A DNA stretch of 64,000 nucleotides, taken from assembly GCF_914767665.1 (NCBI RefSeq), contig NC_059501.1, forward strand, positions 23,598,501 through 23,662,500. The letters are read 5' to 3'. A program made the position numbers and the translations under genes. Shown here piece by piece: positions 63,302-64,000 of this stretch. The number at the start of each line of letters is the position of its first letter. The stretch's first letter is position 1. Source of the DNA: Harmonia axyridis (lineage: Eukaryota > Arthropoda > Insecta > Coleoptera > Coccinellidae). The notes below the pieces were generated by a model. It made no database searches and had not been told where the DNA came from. It saw only the letters and a program-made list of their open reading frames with translations.

Positions 63302-64000
63302 TATAGGGTGTTTCCAAATTGAACGTGAACCTTGGAGGACATGTTAGTATGACTCATTTGCTGTCGTTGAGCCATATTTAGCTATAATTAAAAATCCACA
63401 GTGATTTTTAAAAAATGTCCTATCTTACTTCATTTTTCGTCTATTTTTTTTAACGTTGACCAAATTTTATTATAATTTTGGATTATTTTCGTGGCTAGCG
63501 AAAAGTCCGGATCTAACACCGTTAGAATGGACAAAGGAGAGAGAAGTTTAGGAGTGAATTTTTGGCCGAAAGTAATAACTGAAGAAATAAGAAAGAAGGC
63601 ACATGCTTGTATGAGGAATGGTGGAGGTCATTCAGAACATAATTTATGAACACATTTTCTACTGATATTTTGAATTTAATTCCAATGAAAATATTCAATT
63701 CAATACTTTCCTTTTATTTCTTTTTTCTCCTCTCAAATCAAAATCTGCTGAAATAAAACTAGTGCCTGCAATCTAACTTTTTTTTAGGAAATAAAGAAGA
63801 ACTTCGGTGAGTTTTTGAAATGATTTTATTATATATAAATTGGGGTATTCGAAATTAGCAGGCAAATTAAAATAAGAACATTACTATTTTCTTCATACTA
63901 ATCTTATTCAACATCTTATACAACATAGTTTTGCCTTTTCCATACATATCATATCCTTTTCTTATGAAAATAATCCAAAATTCAAATCAAACTTCGTCAA
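63302..64000 (+). mobile_element. DDE_3 transposon relic, copy 3 (cut by window end)
   Basis: It begins 'atagggtgtttccaaattg' and continues 'acgtgaaccttggagga'. The interior from ~63,650 is the inverted equivalent of 39,960-40,440 and 41,870-42,200. The plus strand at 63,540-63,650 encodes SLGVNFWPKVITEEIRKK then MRNGGGHSEHNL and a stop, the transposase C-terminus; 'cgaaaagtccggatctaaca' before it corresponds to the SPDLTPLE region in another frame. The other end lies beyond base 64,000. Confidence 0.7.

Noticed and set aside
1..64000. CRISPR arrays, bacterial operons, ribosome-binding sites, rRNA genes
   Set aside because: None found. Direct repeats present are long, diverged and without regular unique spacers, and the sequence is eukaryotic in character.

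Overview
The window is AT-rich animal DNA and almost certainly comes from an insect genome. The evidence is the mix of mariner (DD34D), Tc1 (DD34E), hAT and THAP-type DNA transposon relics with PHD-ORF1 LINE, RTE-like LINE and Penelope-type repeat remnants. No bacterial operon, rRNA gene, CRISPR array or convincing multi-exon host gene is visible, so it reads as intergenic or intronic sequence filled by several generations of transposable elements (TEs).

Region by region. 0-9.5 kb: a 0.68-kb foldback element, two tandem Penelope-type repeat copies, two decayed DUF4817/DDE_3 transposases, and an inverted-repeat element carrying a THAP zinc-finger exon with an intact splice donor. 9.5-14.4 kb: an S/T/Q-rich broken reading frame, then a mariner split by two other elements, a 1.4-kb foldback and a 1.9-kb TA-flanked transposon. 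14.4-22 kb: a 219-bp tandem repeat split by a palindrome, hAT-like ends, a LINE tail. 22.7-24.7 kb: a nearly perfect 2-kb foldback with half a transposase. 25-31 kb: a hairpin MITE, hAT and LINE pseudogenes, tandem hairpins, a truncated mariner. 31.2-38.7 kb: an apparent hAT element with 8-bp target duplications. Inside it are an inverted/tandem array carrying two hammerhead ribozymes and an old LINE interrupted by a young LINE whose two ORFs are open. 38.7-64 kb: three relics of one DDE_3 transposon, a Tc1-like element with long terminal repeats, an intact Tc1 element (342-aa transposase), several foldbacks, a mariner with frameshifts, and an RTE-like LINE 3' end.

The only proteins that look functional are the LINE ORF1 (PHD, coiled coil, FP25K-like) and ORF2 (endonuclease and reverse transcriptase) at 33.2-37.1 kb and the Tc1 transposase at 53.3-54.3 kb. 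The most unusual signal is a pair of type I hammerhead ribozymes at 31,690-31,752 (minus) and 32,519-32,581 (plus). Each has a complete catalytic core, a two-base-pair stem III and the same 587-bp repeat context. A second theme is the number of long palindromic elements, which would give double-stranded RNA if transcribed.

All homology calls are made by eye from protein motifs and repeat alignment within the window; no database search was possible.
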